Below are positions 25,848-33,710 of a DNA stretch of 64,000 nucleotides, in pieces. A program made the position numbers and the translations under genes. The stretch comes from Streptomyces sp. NRRL S-646 (lineage in GTDB: Bacteria; Actinomycetota; Actinomycetes; Streptomycetales; Streptomycetaceae). The DNA lies in assembly GCF_000720765.1 (NCBI RefSeq), contig NZ_JODC01000007.1:868001-932000 (forward strand). Reading direction: 5' to 3'. Below the pieces are notes generated by a model. The model was given only the letters and a program-made list of their open reading frames with translations. It searched no databases and was not told the origin of the DNA. Position 1 is the first letter of the stretch; each line of letters begins with the position of its first letter.

Positions 25848-27188
25848 TCAGTTGCTGCCGAGCCAGCGGATGGCGGACAGGCTCGGCATGAAGAAGTACT
25901 CGCCGCCGAGGAGGGTGTTGAAGGACTGGATGTTCTGCACCCGGCGCGGCGGGGTCCCGGGCACGGTGAAGTAGGCGCCCTTGTCCTGGAGCGAGATCAT
26001 CGGGTCCTTCTCCTTGCCCAGGCCCATGAAGTTGCCGGAGCCGACCCATTCGCTCTGCAGGAACTCGACGTTGTCGATGGCCCGGGCGCCGAGGGCGATG
26101 AAGTCCAGGCCGCGCGGTGTGCCGTCGTCCTTGAGGCGGTCGGGGGGCAGCGGGGTGCCGTAGGAGGTGCCGCGCCGGATGATGCGGCGGATGTTGACGT
26201 CGCTGAGGACCGTCAGCTTGGTGTCGCGCGGGTTCATCCGCCGGATGTGGGAGCCGAGCGGGGTGCGCAGCCCGCGCGGGTCGGCGGAGTAGTCGAAGTC
26301 GTTGATCCGGTTCGGGTCCTCGCCGATCGCGGGGGTGTCCCGTTCCGGGGTCAGGGCGAGCGGTGCGCCGCTGCGCCAGCGGCCGACCAACTTGGCGGCC
26401 AGCAGTTCACGTTCGGCCTCGGTGGAGGCGTTGTCGTGCAGCCACTTGTTGAAGGCCGCGACGTGGGAGTGGTACTTGCGGAAGACGACGTACGTGCCGT
26501 TGCGGCCCAGAACGTCCGGAGCGGGTACGGGCAGCGGTACGCCGGTCTCGCTCGGGTAGCCGAGGACGAATTCGCCGGCCTTGATGGGCCGTCCGTCGCC
26601 GGGCAGAGGTTCGGCGCCACTGCCCTCGACCACCGGCTGGCTGAAGCCGTCCCGGTAGCCGAAGACGTTGAACCCGTCGGCCGCGAAGTCCTGGTGCGAC
26701 AGCAACCGTACGCCAGGGACCTCGCCCAATTCCTTCTCGTAGGCGGCGACTTCAGCCCGCCAGTCGTCCTCGCTCGCGGCATACACCGTGACGGCGGCAT
26801 GCACGCGCGGGGTGCCGAAGGGGAACTCCCAGCGGTCCGGCGCGTTCACGCCGGTGTCCCGCAGCCGCTCGGCGCGGGCGGCCATCCCGGCGCGGAAGTT
26901 GGCCGGGAAGGAGGCCAGTGAGCTTTCCGGCAGCCCCAGTGCGACCAGACCCTGGTAGCTGAGGGCGACGGCCAGCCAGGACGGCTGCGGTTCGTCCCAG
27001 CGCGCCGCCGAGGTCACCCGCGGCGCCAGTCGGCGCAACAGTTCCCTGCCCGCGGCCGGTTCGGTGATCTCCAGGATCGCGTGGGTGCCGAAGTAGGGTT
27101 CGGGCCGGGCCCGCAGCAGGGTCGCCTGGATGTCGTCGAGGTCCAGGGTGGGCGGGCGGCGCAGCCGCCGGAACAGCGGGGAAGGCAT
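25848..27188 (-). CDS. DyP-type heme peroxidase
   Basis: A 446-residue dye-decolourising peroxidase. The diagnostic GXXDG motif occurs as VFGYRDGFSQP, carrying the distal Asp. The proximal heme His is in LGSHIRRMNPRD, and a conserved Arg is in IIRRGTSYG. The C-terminal part has QNIQSFNTLLGGEYFF. No Tat signal is present, so it is cytosolic unless packaged. DyP enzymes oxidise bulky substrates with H2O2. It lies 13 bp after the companion gene and 29 bp before the catalase-family gene, forming a three-gene peroxidase operon. Confidence 0.9.
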   Translation of the reverse strand: MPSPLFRRLRRPPTLDLDDIQATLLRARPEPYFGTHAILEITEPAAGRELLRRLAPRVTSAARWDEPQPSWLAVALSYQGLVALGLPESSLASFPANFRAGMAARAERLRDTGVNAPDRWEFPFGTPRVHAAVTVYAASEDDWRAEVAAYEKELGEVPGVRLLSHQDFAADGFNVFGYRDGFSQPVVEGSGAEPLPGDGRPIKAGEFVLGYPSETGVPLPVPAPDVLGRNGTYVVFRKYHSHVAAFNKWLHDNASTEAERELLAAKLVGRWRSGAPLALTPERDTPAIGEDPNRINDFDYSADPRGLRTPLGSHIRRMNPRDTKLTVLSDVNIRRIIRRGTSYGTPLPPDRLKDDGTPRGLDFIALGARAIDNVEFLQSEWVGSGNFMGLGKEKDPMISLQDKGAYFTVPGTPPRRVQNIQSFNTLLGGEYFFMPSLSAIRWLGSN

Positions 27189-27201
27189 GGTGCGCCTGCC
27201 T

Positions 27202-27810
27202 TCAGTTGAGGTCTGACAGGAAACGCTGCACGGCGGCCTCCTGCCGCTTGAGCCGGTGGCCCTCCGCGACGGTGAGGTTGGGGTGGGCGACGAACCACGC
27301 CTCCGCCGGGATCTGGTACTTGACGATGAAGTCCTTCACGTCCGGCGCGGCGATGCCGGGCCAGCCCTCGACATTGCTGAACAGGTAGTCCATCATCTCG
27401 GGGATCTTGGTGGCGAAGTCGTCGATGTACGCGTCCCACTCGCCGTCGAAGGCGGTCGCGAACAGCAGCTTCGTGTCGTTCTCGAGGAACACGAACCGCA
27501 TGTTGTGCAGGGTGCCGACCTGACCGGCGCCCGCCAGGTTCCCTCCGATCAGCCGGAAGAACTTCCGCAGGTGCGCCGCGCCGTTCGGCTTCAGCGGCAG
27601 GATCGTCGTCAGCTCGGACACCTCACCGCTCTTGGCACCGATCCGGCCGGCGGTGGTGACCGCGTGTTCGGCCATCTCCGCCTTGTCGACGAGGATCTCG
27701 GCGGCCTTGACCTTGAGGGCGATCGCCGCGTCCCACAAGGCGGTCTCGACCTTCTCGCGGACCGCACCGGGGAACTGCTGGAACTTGGCGTGCAGGTCTG
27801 TCTCGCTCAT
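27202..27810 (-). CDS. Peroxidase-operon companion protein, DyP-like ferredoxin-fold candidate
   Basis: A 202-residue protein of no firmly known family. An N-terminal helical part (FQQFPGAVREKVETALWDAA) is followed by TTILPLKPNGAAHLRKFFRL, GTLHNMRFVFLEN and LLFATAFDGEWDAYIDDFA. This alternation resembles one ferredoxin-like half of DyP/EfeB-type proteins, but there is no GXXDG motif and no obvious heme His. It is the first gene of the peroxidase operon; AAGGAG lies about 8 nt before ATG. It may be a structural partner or substrate adaptor of the DyP peroxidase (inference). Confidence 0.75.
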   Translation of the reverse strand: MSETDLHAKFQQFPGAVREKVETALWDAAIALKVKAAEILVDKAEMAEHAVTTAGRIGAKSGEVSELTTILPLKPNGAAHLRKFFRLIGGNLAGAGQVGTLHNMRFVFLENDTKLLFATAFDGEWDAYIDDFATKIPEMMDYLFSNVEGWPGIAAPDVKDFIVKYQIPAEAWFVAHPNLTVAEGHRLKRQEAAVQRFLSDLN

Positions 27811-27995
27811 GGCGCCTCTCCTTGGGCGTGGGCGGCAATACTTCATGTATCGCCACAAATAGGCCACCGCAGGGTGGCGTGCAAGCGGAATGGGTCCCAC
27901 TTTCTGACCATCCCCGCAGGATTGATTACATCATCAGTTCGCTGCTTCGGGCTTGTCAACGCGCTACTCGCAGGTAGTCACATGACTCGCGCCAC

Positions 27996-28044
27996 TATGA
28001 GACAGATTGACTCGCAGACTCTTTGTGAGTCATTCTGTCTCACA
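27996..28044. promoter_or_regulatory. Twin 21-bp inverted TetR operators over a promoter
   Basis: Two quasi-palindromic 21-mers face each other: 27996-28016 (minus sense) and 28024-28044 (plus sense). Read in the same sense, they match at 18 of 21 positions. The halves are TGYGAGTCA and TGTCTCAYA. A TTGACT (28007-28012) and CATTCT (28031-28036), 18 bases apart, lie within them and could be the -35/-10 of the DUF4331 promoter. A third copy, matching 17 of 21, sits before the TetR gene at 30376. A separate AGTCA-CA-TGACT dyad is at 27976-27987. Confidence 0.75.
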
Positions 28045-28085
28045 GAGGCGCACCTCGACACACCCATCACTCGAAGGAGCTCCCG

Positions 28086-29261
28086 ATGGCGGATCACTTC
28101 TCCGGACCGCGCATCCTCTTCGACCCCGCGTCCGACGTCGCTGACGTCTTCGCCTTCCCCAGCCCGGACCGCCCCGGCTGCCTGGTGCTCGTCCTCGACG
28201 TGTTCCCGGCCGCCGCTCCCACCGCGCTGTTCTCCGACGCGATCACCTACCGCTTCCGGGTCCGGCCGGTCGCCCCGGCGGCAGGCCGGGCCGCGTTCAC
28301 TGTCGGCGACCCCGAGTACGGCCTCGACTTCACCTTCGCCAAGCCCGGTCAGATCCCCGGCAGCGACGAACCGGTCCAGATTGGCACCTGCACGACGCCC
28401 AGCGGTGAGCAGGTCCTGTTCCAGGTAGGCGGCGACACACCCGCCGAGGCCGAAGGGCTGAGGATCTTCGCCGGACCGCGACTCGACCCGTTTTTCATCG
28501 ACCTCGCAGGCGTACTGGCCGCCGACGCCACCCAGAAGCTGGCCTTCCGTCCCGGCGCGGACAACGTCCTCGAAGGGATGAACGTGCTGAGCATCGTCGT
28601 CGAGGTGGACCCCGAGGTGGTGTTCGGCCTGGACTGTGGCCCCCTGCTCGGCGTCGTGGGCGAGACCGTCACCTCCGGCGGGCGCCCGGTGCGGCTGGAA
28701 CGCATGGGCCGCCCCGAGATCAAGAATGTCGTCCTGGCGAGCAAGAGCTACGACCCCGTCAACAGCGACCTGGAGATCCGCGACCTCTACAACGAGGAGG
28801 ACGCCTTCGCTCTACGGCCGGACTACGTCGAGGCCTACCGGGCGCGGTTCAATGCCAACCTGGCCTTCTTCGACCGCCTCGACGGCAAGCTCGTCTGGCC
28901 GCCGGACGACCACGGCACCCACCCGCTGACGGAACTCCTCCTGGCCGACTTCCTCGTCGTCGACATCTCCAAGCCGTTCGCCGAGGACAGCTGCTTCGAG
29001 ATCGAGGCCGCGCTGCTCGCCGGACGCCCCCACACGACCTGCGGCGGGCGTGCGCCCAACGACGACATCGTGGACACCCTCTACACACTCCTGGTGGGCG
29101 GCGTCGACGGCCCGCGCATCAGCGACGGCGTCGACCAGGCCACCCGGCCGGCCACGCACGACTTCCCATACCTCGTGGCCCCCAACCCGAACCCGCCGGA
29201 CCTCATGACGGTGATGACCGCGCTGCTCGCCCCGCCGGAGCCGGAAGAGGAAGCAGCATGA
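28086..29261 (+). CDS. DUF4331 family protein
   Basis: A 391-residue protein with DUF4331 features: start ADHFSGPRILFDPASDVADVFAFPSP, then LVLVLDVFP, LEGMNVLSIVVEV (typical FxGxNVxALVIEVP-like strand), and a C-terminal part with DDIVDTLYTLLVGG and ATHDFPYLVAPNPN. DUF4331 proteins have an Asp-rich repeated beta architecture of unknown function and are often exported, but no signal peptide is seen here. AAGGAG precedes ATG by about 8 nt. It is coupled to a TPR gene by ATGA. It is divergent from the peroxidase operon and preceded by the twin operators. Confidence 0.85.
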   Translation: MADHFSGPRILFDPASDVADVFAFPSPDRPGCLVLVLDVFPAAAPTALFSDAITYRFRVRPVAPAAGRAAFTVGDPEYGLDFTFAKPGQIPGSDEPVQIGTCTTPSGEQVLFQVGGDTPAEAEGLRIFAGPRLDPFFIDLAGVLAADATQKLAFRPGADNVLEGMNVLSIVVEVDPEVVFGLDCGPLLGVVGETVTSGGRPVRLERMGRPEIKNVVLASKSYDPVNSDLEIRDLYNEEDAFALRPDYVEAYRARFNANLAFFDRLDGKLVWPPDDHGTHPLTELLLADFLVVDISKPFAEDSCFEIEAALLAGRPHTTCGGRAPNDDIVDTLYTLLVGGVDGPRISDGVDQATRPATHDFPYLVAPNPNPPDLMTVMTALLAPPEPEEEAA

Positions 29262-30346
29262 AGAACCGGCGCGAGCCGACCGACCAGGAACTGGTCACGA
29301 CCGACGGCACCCTGGCCCTGGTGAACCTGTCGGCCCAGATCGACGGCCTGGCCGCACCCGTACGCGGGGCGGACTCCACCGCACCCCTCGTCATCGCCCA
29401 ACAGGCCGTCCTGGTCGACCTCCTGACCATGCGCGGGCACCTCCTGGGCCGCGTCGCCGACTACGAGCAAGCCGCCCAGCTCTCCGAACAGATGGTGTGG
29501 AACGCACCTGACGACAGTGCCGCCCTGCTGGCCCGGGCCCGCACCCGGGCAACCCTGCACCGGTTCGCCGAGGCCATGGCCGACCTCGACGCGGCGGGCC
29601 GGGCCGGCGCGGCGCAGGCCACTCTGGACGCGGAACGGGCGGCGATCCTGCAAGCGGTCGGCTGCTACGCCGAAGCCCACTCCTTGCTGCGGAGCGCAGC
29701 CCTCCACCAGTCCGACTTCACGATGCTGTCGGCTCTCGCCGTGCTCCAGGCGGAACGCGGCGAGACCGCCGAGGCGGAGCACGTGTTCGACGAGGCGCGC
29801 GCCGCTCACCGGGGTGTCTCGCCCTTCCCGCTTGCCCAACTGGACTTCCGCCGCGGGGTGATGTGGCTGCGCGAAGGTGACCTGCCCACGGCTCGGTCCT
29901 GGTTCGACGCGGCCCGGCGCCGCGTGCCGGGCCATGCCCCGGCGACCGGTCATCTCGCCGAGGTCGACCTGCTCCTGGGTGACCCCGAGACCGCTGTGAC
30001 CCGCCTGCGCCCGCTGGCGGAGACGAGCGACGACCCCGAGTACATCGCCCACCTCGCGCTTACCCTGCGAGCGGCAGGCCGCCACCAGGAGGCCCAACCG
30101 TGGCGGGACCGGGCAGCGAGACGCTACGAGGAACTGGTGACACGCCACCCGGAGGCGTATGCCGACCACGCCGCCGACTTCTGGCTCATGGTCGGATGTG
30201 ATGTCGACCGAGGGCTCCAACTCGCCCTGCAGACCATGGTCATGCGGCAGACAAGCCGCTCGTACGCGCTGGTCCGGCGCGCCCGCGAGGCTAGCGGCAG
30301 GCTGACAGATACCTCCGGACCAAGAAGCCCTGCGACTAGCATGTGA
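29258..30346 (+). CDS. TPR-repeat protein paired with DUF4331
   Basis: A 362-residue all-helical protein with tetratricopeptide-like repeats across its length: YEQAAQLSEQMVWNAPDDSA, FAEAMADLDAAGR, YAEAHSLLRSAALHQSDF, ARSWFDAARRRVPGHAP and PETAVTRLRPLAE. No signal peptide or membrane segment is seen. It starts inside the DUF4331 stop as ATGA, so the two proteins are probably made together. The TPR array would serve protein-protein contact, possibly with the DUF4331 partner or the peroxidases (inference). Its last codons overlap the operator at 30342-30362. Confidence 0.85.
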   Translation: MKNRREPTDQELVTTDGTLALVNLSAQIDGLAAPVRGADSTAPLVIAQQAVLVDLLTMRGHLLGRVADYEQAAQLSEQMVWNAPDDSAALLARARTRATLHRFAEAMADLDAAGRAGAAQATLDAERAAILQAVGCYAEAHSLLRSAALHQSDFTMLSALAVLQAERGETAEAEHVFDEARAAHRGVSPFPLAQLDFRRGVMWLREGDLPTARSWFDAARRRVPGHAPATGHLAEVDLLLGDPETAVTRLRPLAETSDDPEYIAHLALTLRAAGRHQEAQPWRDRAARRYEELVTRHPEAYADHAADFWLMVGCDVDRGLQLALQTMVMRQTSRSYALVRRAREASGRLTDTSGPRSPATSM

Positions 30347-30362
30347 GGCAACTTGTCTCACA
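30342..30362 (+). promoter_or_regulatory. Third 21-bp TetR operator, before the TetR gene
   Basis: TGTGAGGCAA and TTGTCTCACA flank one central base; the arms match at 9 of 10 positions. The whole 21-mer matches the 28024-28044 site at 17 of 21 positions. It overlaps the stop of the TPR gene and ends 13 bp before the TetR ATG, so binding could stop readthrough or initiation (autoregulation inferred). Confidence 0.75.
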
Positions 30363-30375
30363 CGAAGGGCGGCGC

Positions 30376-30969
30376 ATGCAGGAGGAACGAGTCGATCCAC
30401 GCCAGGTGCGCAGCCGCGAGGCCATGGTGGCCGCGGCCACCACGCTGCTCACCGAGGGCGGCCTGGAGGCCGTCACGCACCAAGCGGTTGCCACCCGAGC
30501 CGGGGTCGGCCGGGCCACGGTGTACCGCCACTGGCCCGACGTGCTCGGTCTCCGTCTGGCGGCGCTGCAGGCTGGTATGCCGCCCCTGTCACCGGCGCCC
30601 GAGGACGTGCGGGCGGCGTCAGGTGATGAGCCGCGCGCCGAGCTGGTCCATTACCTGCGCCAGCTCGGCGAGCGGCTCGACGACGCCCAGGCCGGGGCGG
30701 TTCTCGCCGCCGTACTGGGCGGGGCACAGTACGACGACGGGATGCAGCACCTCCGACAGACACTGCTGACCCAGATGGTGGACGCCCTGCGGCCCGCCAT
30801 CACTGCGGCCGTCAACCGGGGGCGGCTGCGCGATGACGTCACGGCCGAGACGTTCGCCATGACGGCTGTCGGCCCACTCGTCTACCAGCGTTTTCTTGTG
30901 GGCGCCCGGCTCGGTCACGACACGGTGGATGCGGTGGTGGATGCGGCACTACGGGCGTGGGCGCCGTAG
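30376..30969 (+). CDS. TetR-family regulator of the peroxidase/DUF4331 module
   Basis: A 197-residue TetR protein. HTH: GGLEAVTHQAVATRAGVGRA then TVYRHWPDVLGLRLA, typical YRHW form. The C-terminal domain resembles TetR_C with LVYQRFLVGARLGHDTVDAV. The ATG at 30376 is preferred because AAGGGCGG lies upstream and the alternative GTG at 30343 falls inside the operator. It directly follows DUF4331-TPR. Matching operators in front of itself and in the divergent region point to control of the whole module. The inducer may be an organic or lipid hydroperoxide (inference). Confidence 0.88.
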   Translation: MQEERVDPRQVRSREAMVAAATTLLTEGGLEAVTHQAVATRAGVGRATVYRHWPDVLGLRLAALQAGMPPLSPAPEDVRAASGDEPRAELVHYLRQLGERLDDAQAGAVLAAVLGGAQYDDGMQHLRQTLLTQMVDALRPAITAAVNRGRLRDDVTAETFAMTAVGPLVYQRFLVGARLGHDTVDAVVDAALRAWAP

Positions 30970-31030
30970 CGATTCCGGTTCGACCCCACTACGTCGACTG
31001 CTCGCTCCCGTGGAATGGGCGGCGGTCACC

Positions 31031-31198
31031 ATGACCGTCCTGTGCGCCGGCGGCCCCCTCGGGACAGTCGGCGCACAAGCCGTGACAGGAGGCGCGCTCC
31101 TGCTCGCGCTCGTGGCCTTCCTGGCCGACCGGGGACGAGGCGTCTGGATCGTCGACCGCGCCCCCGATCCTCAGAAGCCGTATCCCAACCGAACGTGA
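31031..31198 (+). CDS. Possible small membrane protein
   Basis: A 55-codon frame encoding one hydrophobic segment (GGALLLALVAFLADRG) with a short charged C-terminus. There is no Shine-Dalgarno and no recognised family. It lies between the TetR gene and a coiled-coil fragment in a region that looks worn. It may be noise. Confidence 0.2.
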   Translation: MTVLCAGGPLGTVGAQAVTGGALLLALVAFLADRGRGVWIVDRAPDPQKPYPNRT

Positions 31199-31222
31199 TC
31201 CCTTGATTCCTGCTGGTCAGGC

Positions 31223-31459
31223 ATGGTTTCGCTTGGGTTTGAGGGAGGCATCGCGACGTCTTGTGTCCGCTGCATGGTCGAGGGGTGCGCGGTGGCGTCG
31301 GTGCTGGGAATGCTGGAGGAGCGAGAGTCGGCAGCCTGCGGTCGGGTGGAGGGCTTACGGGAGGAAGTCGCGCGGTTGGCTGAGGTGTTGGAGGTCACGG
31401 AGATCGAGCTGGACTCCGCTCCTGGAAACGCCGTTGATCGGCATGTCACCGGCACATAG
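31223..31459 (+). pseudogene. Truncated coiled-coil protein fragment
   Basis: The frame encodes VASVLGMLEERESAACGRVE and GLREEVARLAEVLEVTEIEL, a charged helix similar to the start of a Streptomyces hypothetical coiled-coil family that occurs in many copies, often next to mobile DNA. The usual C-terminal part is missing; the frame stops after VDRHVTGT, 10 bp before the F420-type enzyme gene. GTG at 31292 is the probable old start. It may be a decayed copy left by a rearrangement (recalled resemblance, not verified). Confidence 0.4.
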
Positions 31460-31468
31460 GTTCCGGGC

Positions 31469-32347
31469 ATGACGAACGTACGGATCGGTGTGATGTACGA
31501 CCGCGACTGGGCGCCGGAAGAGCTGCCCGGGTTCGCGCGGCAGACCGAGGCGCTCGGGGTGGACGACCTTTGGGTGGTCGAGGACCTCGGGTGGAACGGC
31601 GGCGTGTCGGCGGCGGCCGTCGCTCTGGGAGCGACGGAACGCATCCGGGTGGGCATCGGCATCGCGCCCGCCCCGCTGCGCAGCCCGGCGCTGCTGGCGA
31701 TGGAACTGGCCACGCTGGCACGGGTGTTCCCGGGGCGGCTGGTGGCCGGGATCGGGCACGGGGTGCGGGAGTGGATGGCCCAGGTGGGCGTCGCGCCGCG
31801 CTCGCCGCTCGCCCTGCTGGAGGAGACGGTCACCTCGGTGCGCAGCTTGCTGCGCGGGCAGCGGGTGGAGCTGGCGGGGCGTGAAGTCCGCCTGGAGGGC
31901 GTCGAGTTGGTGCATCCGCCGGCCGAGGTGCCGCCGGTGGTCGCGGGCGTCGTACGGCCCCGTTCGCTCGAACTGTCCGGCCGGGTCGCGGACGGCACCG
32001 TGATCACCGAGGGGCACGGACCCGCGGACCTGGAGAGCGCCCGCGCGCTGACCGCCAAGGGCGGCGCCGCGCCCGACCACACCCTGACGGTCCTCGCCTT
32101 CGCCTCCGTCGGCGACGACGCCGACGAGGTGGCTCGCGCCCTGCGCCCGCACATCGAGGGGCACGCCGCCTGGCTCGGCCGCCCGCAGGACGAGGTGTTC
32201 ACCGTCGCGGGGCCCGCCTCGCAGGCCGCGGAACGGATCGGCGAGCTTGCGGCGGCCGGCGCGGACACGGTCGTCCTGCGGATCGCGGGCGCGGAGCCGC
32301 TGCGGCAGTTGGAGGCCCTGTTGAAGGCGACCGGGCGGCGGGGCTGA
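31469..32347 (+). CDS. LLM-class (F420/flavin-dependent) oxidoreductase
   Basis: A 292-residue luciferase-like TIM-barrel protein. Diagnostic segments: RIGVMYDRDWAPEELPGFAR, DDLWVVEDLGWNGG, ERIRVGIGIAPAPLRSPALL and RLVAGIGHGVREWM. These fit F420- or FMN-dependent LLM enzymes, which transfer hydride to or from small organic molecules. A promoter-like TTGATC-N17-TAGGTT ends six bases before ATG, so the message is probably leaderless. The substrate is unknown. It begins the stress-type gene island. Confidence 0.88.
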   Translation: MTNVRIGVMYDRDWAPEELPGFARQTEALGVDDLWVVEDLGWNGGVSAAAVALGATERIRVGIGIAPAPLRSPALLAMELATLARVFPGRLVAGIGHGVREWMAQVGVAPRSPLALLEETVTSVRSLLRGQRVELAGREVRLEGVELVHPPAEVPPVVAGVVRPRSLELSGRVADGTVITEGHGPADLESARALTAKGGAAPDHTLTVLAFASVGDDADEVARALRPHIEGHAAWLGRPQDEVFTVAGPASQAAERIGELAAAGADTVVLRIAGAEPLRQLEALLKATGRRG

Positions 32348-32350
32348 GGG

Positions 32351-32611
32351 TCAGCGAGGAGAGTGCGGGGCAGGGTGGCGGTGGCGCCCCCGGCGCGCGG
32401 GCCTGGCCGCACTCGTTCCTGAAGCAACCACTCGGACCGGGCGTCGCGGGACCCGCAGGACCGGGAGTGGCACTGTCGCGCCGAGGGGGCCGACCGGGGC
32501 GTCATCGCTCGGGTCGGCCTTCTTCATGGGCAGCAGGAGCTCCTCGTAACGGCCCAGTGCAAGCACCATGCCGAGCATGAGAAGCGGGATGATCACGGCG
32601 AGCAGTGCCAT
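32351..32611 (-). CDS. Small membrane protein, 86 aa
   Basis: One N-terminal membrane helix (MALLAVIIPLLMLGMVLALG) followed by RYEELLLP and a basic, Pro/Arg-rich tail of about 50 residues. GGGGAGGAAAC stands just upstream of the ATG at 32611, a good ribosome site. No family function known; similar short proteins are common in Streptomyces. It is convergent with the F420-type gene and divergent from the DUF2795 gene. Confidence 0.65.
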   Translation of the reverse strand: MALLAVIIPLLMLGMVLALGRYEELLLPMKKADPSDDAPVGPLGATVPLPVLRVPRRPVRVVASGTSAARPARRGRHRHPAPHSPR

Positions 32612-32681
32612 GGCCGTTTCCTCCCCGAGGATGTGCGTGGAGGGCGATTGACGGGTTCCCGGCTTTCGGGGCGCAAACCCT

Positions 32682-32706
32682 GTGTCGGCCTCCGGTCTTC
32701 GGGTAC
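32682..32706 (+). promoter_or_regulatory. SigB-like promoter candidate for DUF2795 gene
   Basis: GTGT (32682-32685), 15 bases, then GGGTAC (32701-32706), 32 bp before the ATG. It matches the GNNT-N14-16-GGGTAC pattern recalled for Streptomyces SigB. Confidence 0.6.
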
Positions 32707-32738
32707 GCGGTGCCCACCCTGAGGATCTGGAGTGAGTC

Positions 32739-33131
32739 ATGCAGCGAGGCAGTGACCGGCTGAGCGTCCACCGTGACGAAGAGATGAAGCACGAACTGCA
32801 GGGTCTGCTCCGGTCCGGGCACCCCACTCGGACCGAGGAATGGCACGACCCGGAGCCCACCGCCGACGACGACCCGGAGGTCGCGGGCGGGCCGATCACA
32901 CCCGGACGTTCCCGCGCGTCCCTGGCCGCGGTCCGTACCGAACTGGCCCGGCACCTGAACCGCCGTGTGTTCCCCGCGAGCCCCCGCGAGCTCGTCCACG
33001 AGCTGCGCCGGGCCTACGCACCCGACGCCCTGATCGACCCCGTGGAGCGACTGCCGCGCTCGGCGCGCTACGCCACCGTCCAGGAGCTGGCGGAGGCCCT
33101 CGCCGGGACCGGACGGGAGCGACGGACGTAG
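32739..33131 (+). CDS. DUF2795 domain protein
   Basis: A 130-residue protein. The first half is charged and disordered-looking (DEEMKHELQGLLRSGHPTRT). The second half has DUF2795 character: RTELARHLNRRVFPASPREL, then LPRSARYATVQELAEAL, where ARYATVQE is the typical ending. The domain is small and helical; its biochemical role is unknown, though such genes are frequent among actinobacterial stress-induced genes. A SigB-like element precedes it. Confidence 0.75.
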   Translation: MQRGSDRLSVHRDEEMKHELQGLLRSGHPTRTEEWHDPEPTADDDPEVAGGPITPGRSRASLAAVRTELARHLNRRVFPASPRELVHELRRAYAPDALIDPVERLPRSARYATVQELAEALAGTGRERRT

Positions 33132-33184
33132 ACCCGGGCCCGGCCGGATCCTGCGGCCTGCCGGATTACGGGGGCCGCCGTCAC

Positions 33185-33209
33185 GCATAGGCCCCGGGCC
33201 CAGGGGTAC
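33185..33209 (+). promoter_or_regulatory. SigB-like promoter candidate for CBS gene pair
   Basis: GCAT (33185-33188), 15 bases, then GGGTAC (33204-33209), about 58 bp before the CBS-protein start. Same element and spacing as at 32682 and 35666. Confidence 0.55.
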
Positions 33210-33266
33210 TGCGGGCGGCGTCACCCCGACGACGGCCACGGGCCGGGAACGGAGGAACGACCCACA

Positions 33267-33710
33267 GTGATGGCAGTGAGCGCGGTTTTCGTCAGGGAGG
33301 TCATGACGCCGGGCGTGGTCGCCGTCCGCCCGGACGCGTCACTCGTCGAGGCGGCGCAGTTGATGCGGGCACAGGGCATCGGCGATGTGCTGGTGGCCGA
33401 CGGGCAGCAGGTCGTGGGGGTGCTCACCGATCGTGACATCACGGTGCGGGCGGTGGCGGACGGCGCCGATCCGCTGACGGTGAGCGCACAGTCCGTGTGC
33501 ACCCCGGATCCGGTACTGGTCGGCCCGGACGATCCCGTCTCGGCCGCCGTGGCGCTCATGCGCGCGCACGCCGTCCGCCGGCTGCCGGTCGTGGAGGACG
33601 GGCTGCCGGTCGGGATGGTGAGCCTCGGTGATCTGGCCACGGTGCAGGACCCTGACTCGACGCTCGCCGAGATCAGCCTTGCCGTGCCGGACGGCCGCGG
33701 CAGCCTATGA
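33267..33710 (+). CDS. CBS-pair domain protein
   Basis: A 147-residue protein consisting of two CBS motifs. The first is VREVMTPGVVAVRPDASLVE to GVLTDRDITVRAVADG; the second runs from VCTPDPVLVGPDDPVSAAVA to GMVSLGDLATVQ. Stand-alone CBS pairs bind adenine nucleotides and signal energy or redox state. GGAGG lies 11 nt before GTG 33267; ATG 33270 is also possible. It is coupled by ATGA to a His-rich membrane protein, which may be its regulated partner (inference). Confidence 0.88.
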   Translation: MMAVSAVFVREVMTPGVVAVRPDASLVEAAQLMRAQGIGDVLVADGQQVVGVLTDRDITVRAVADGADPLTVSAQSVCTPDPVLVGPDDPVSAAVALMRAHAVRRLPVVEDGLPVGMVSLGDLATVQDPDSTLAEISLAVPDGRGSL

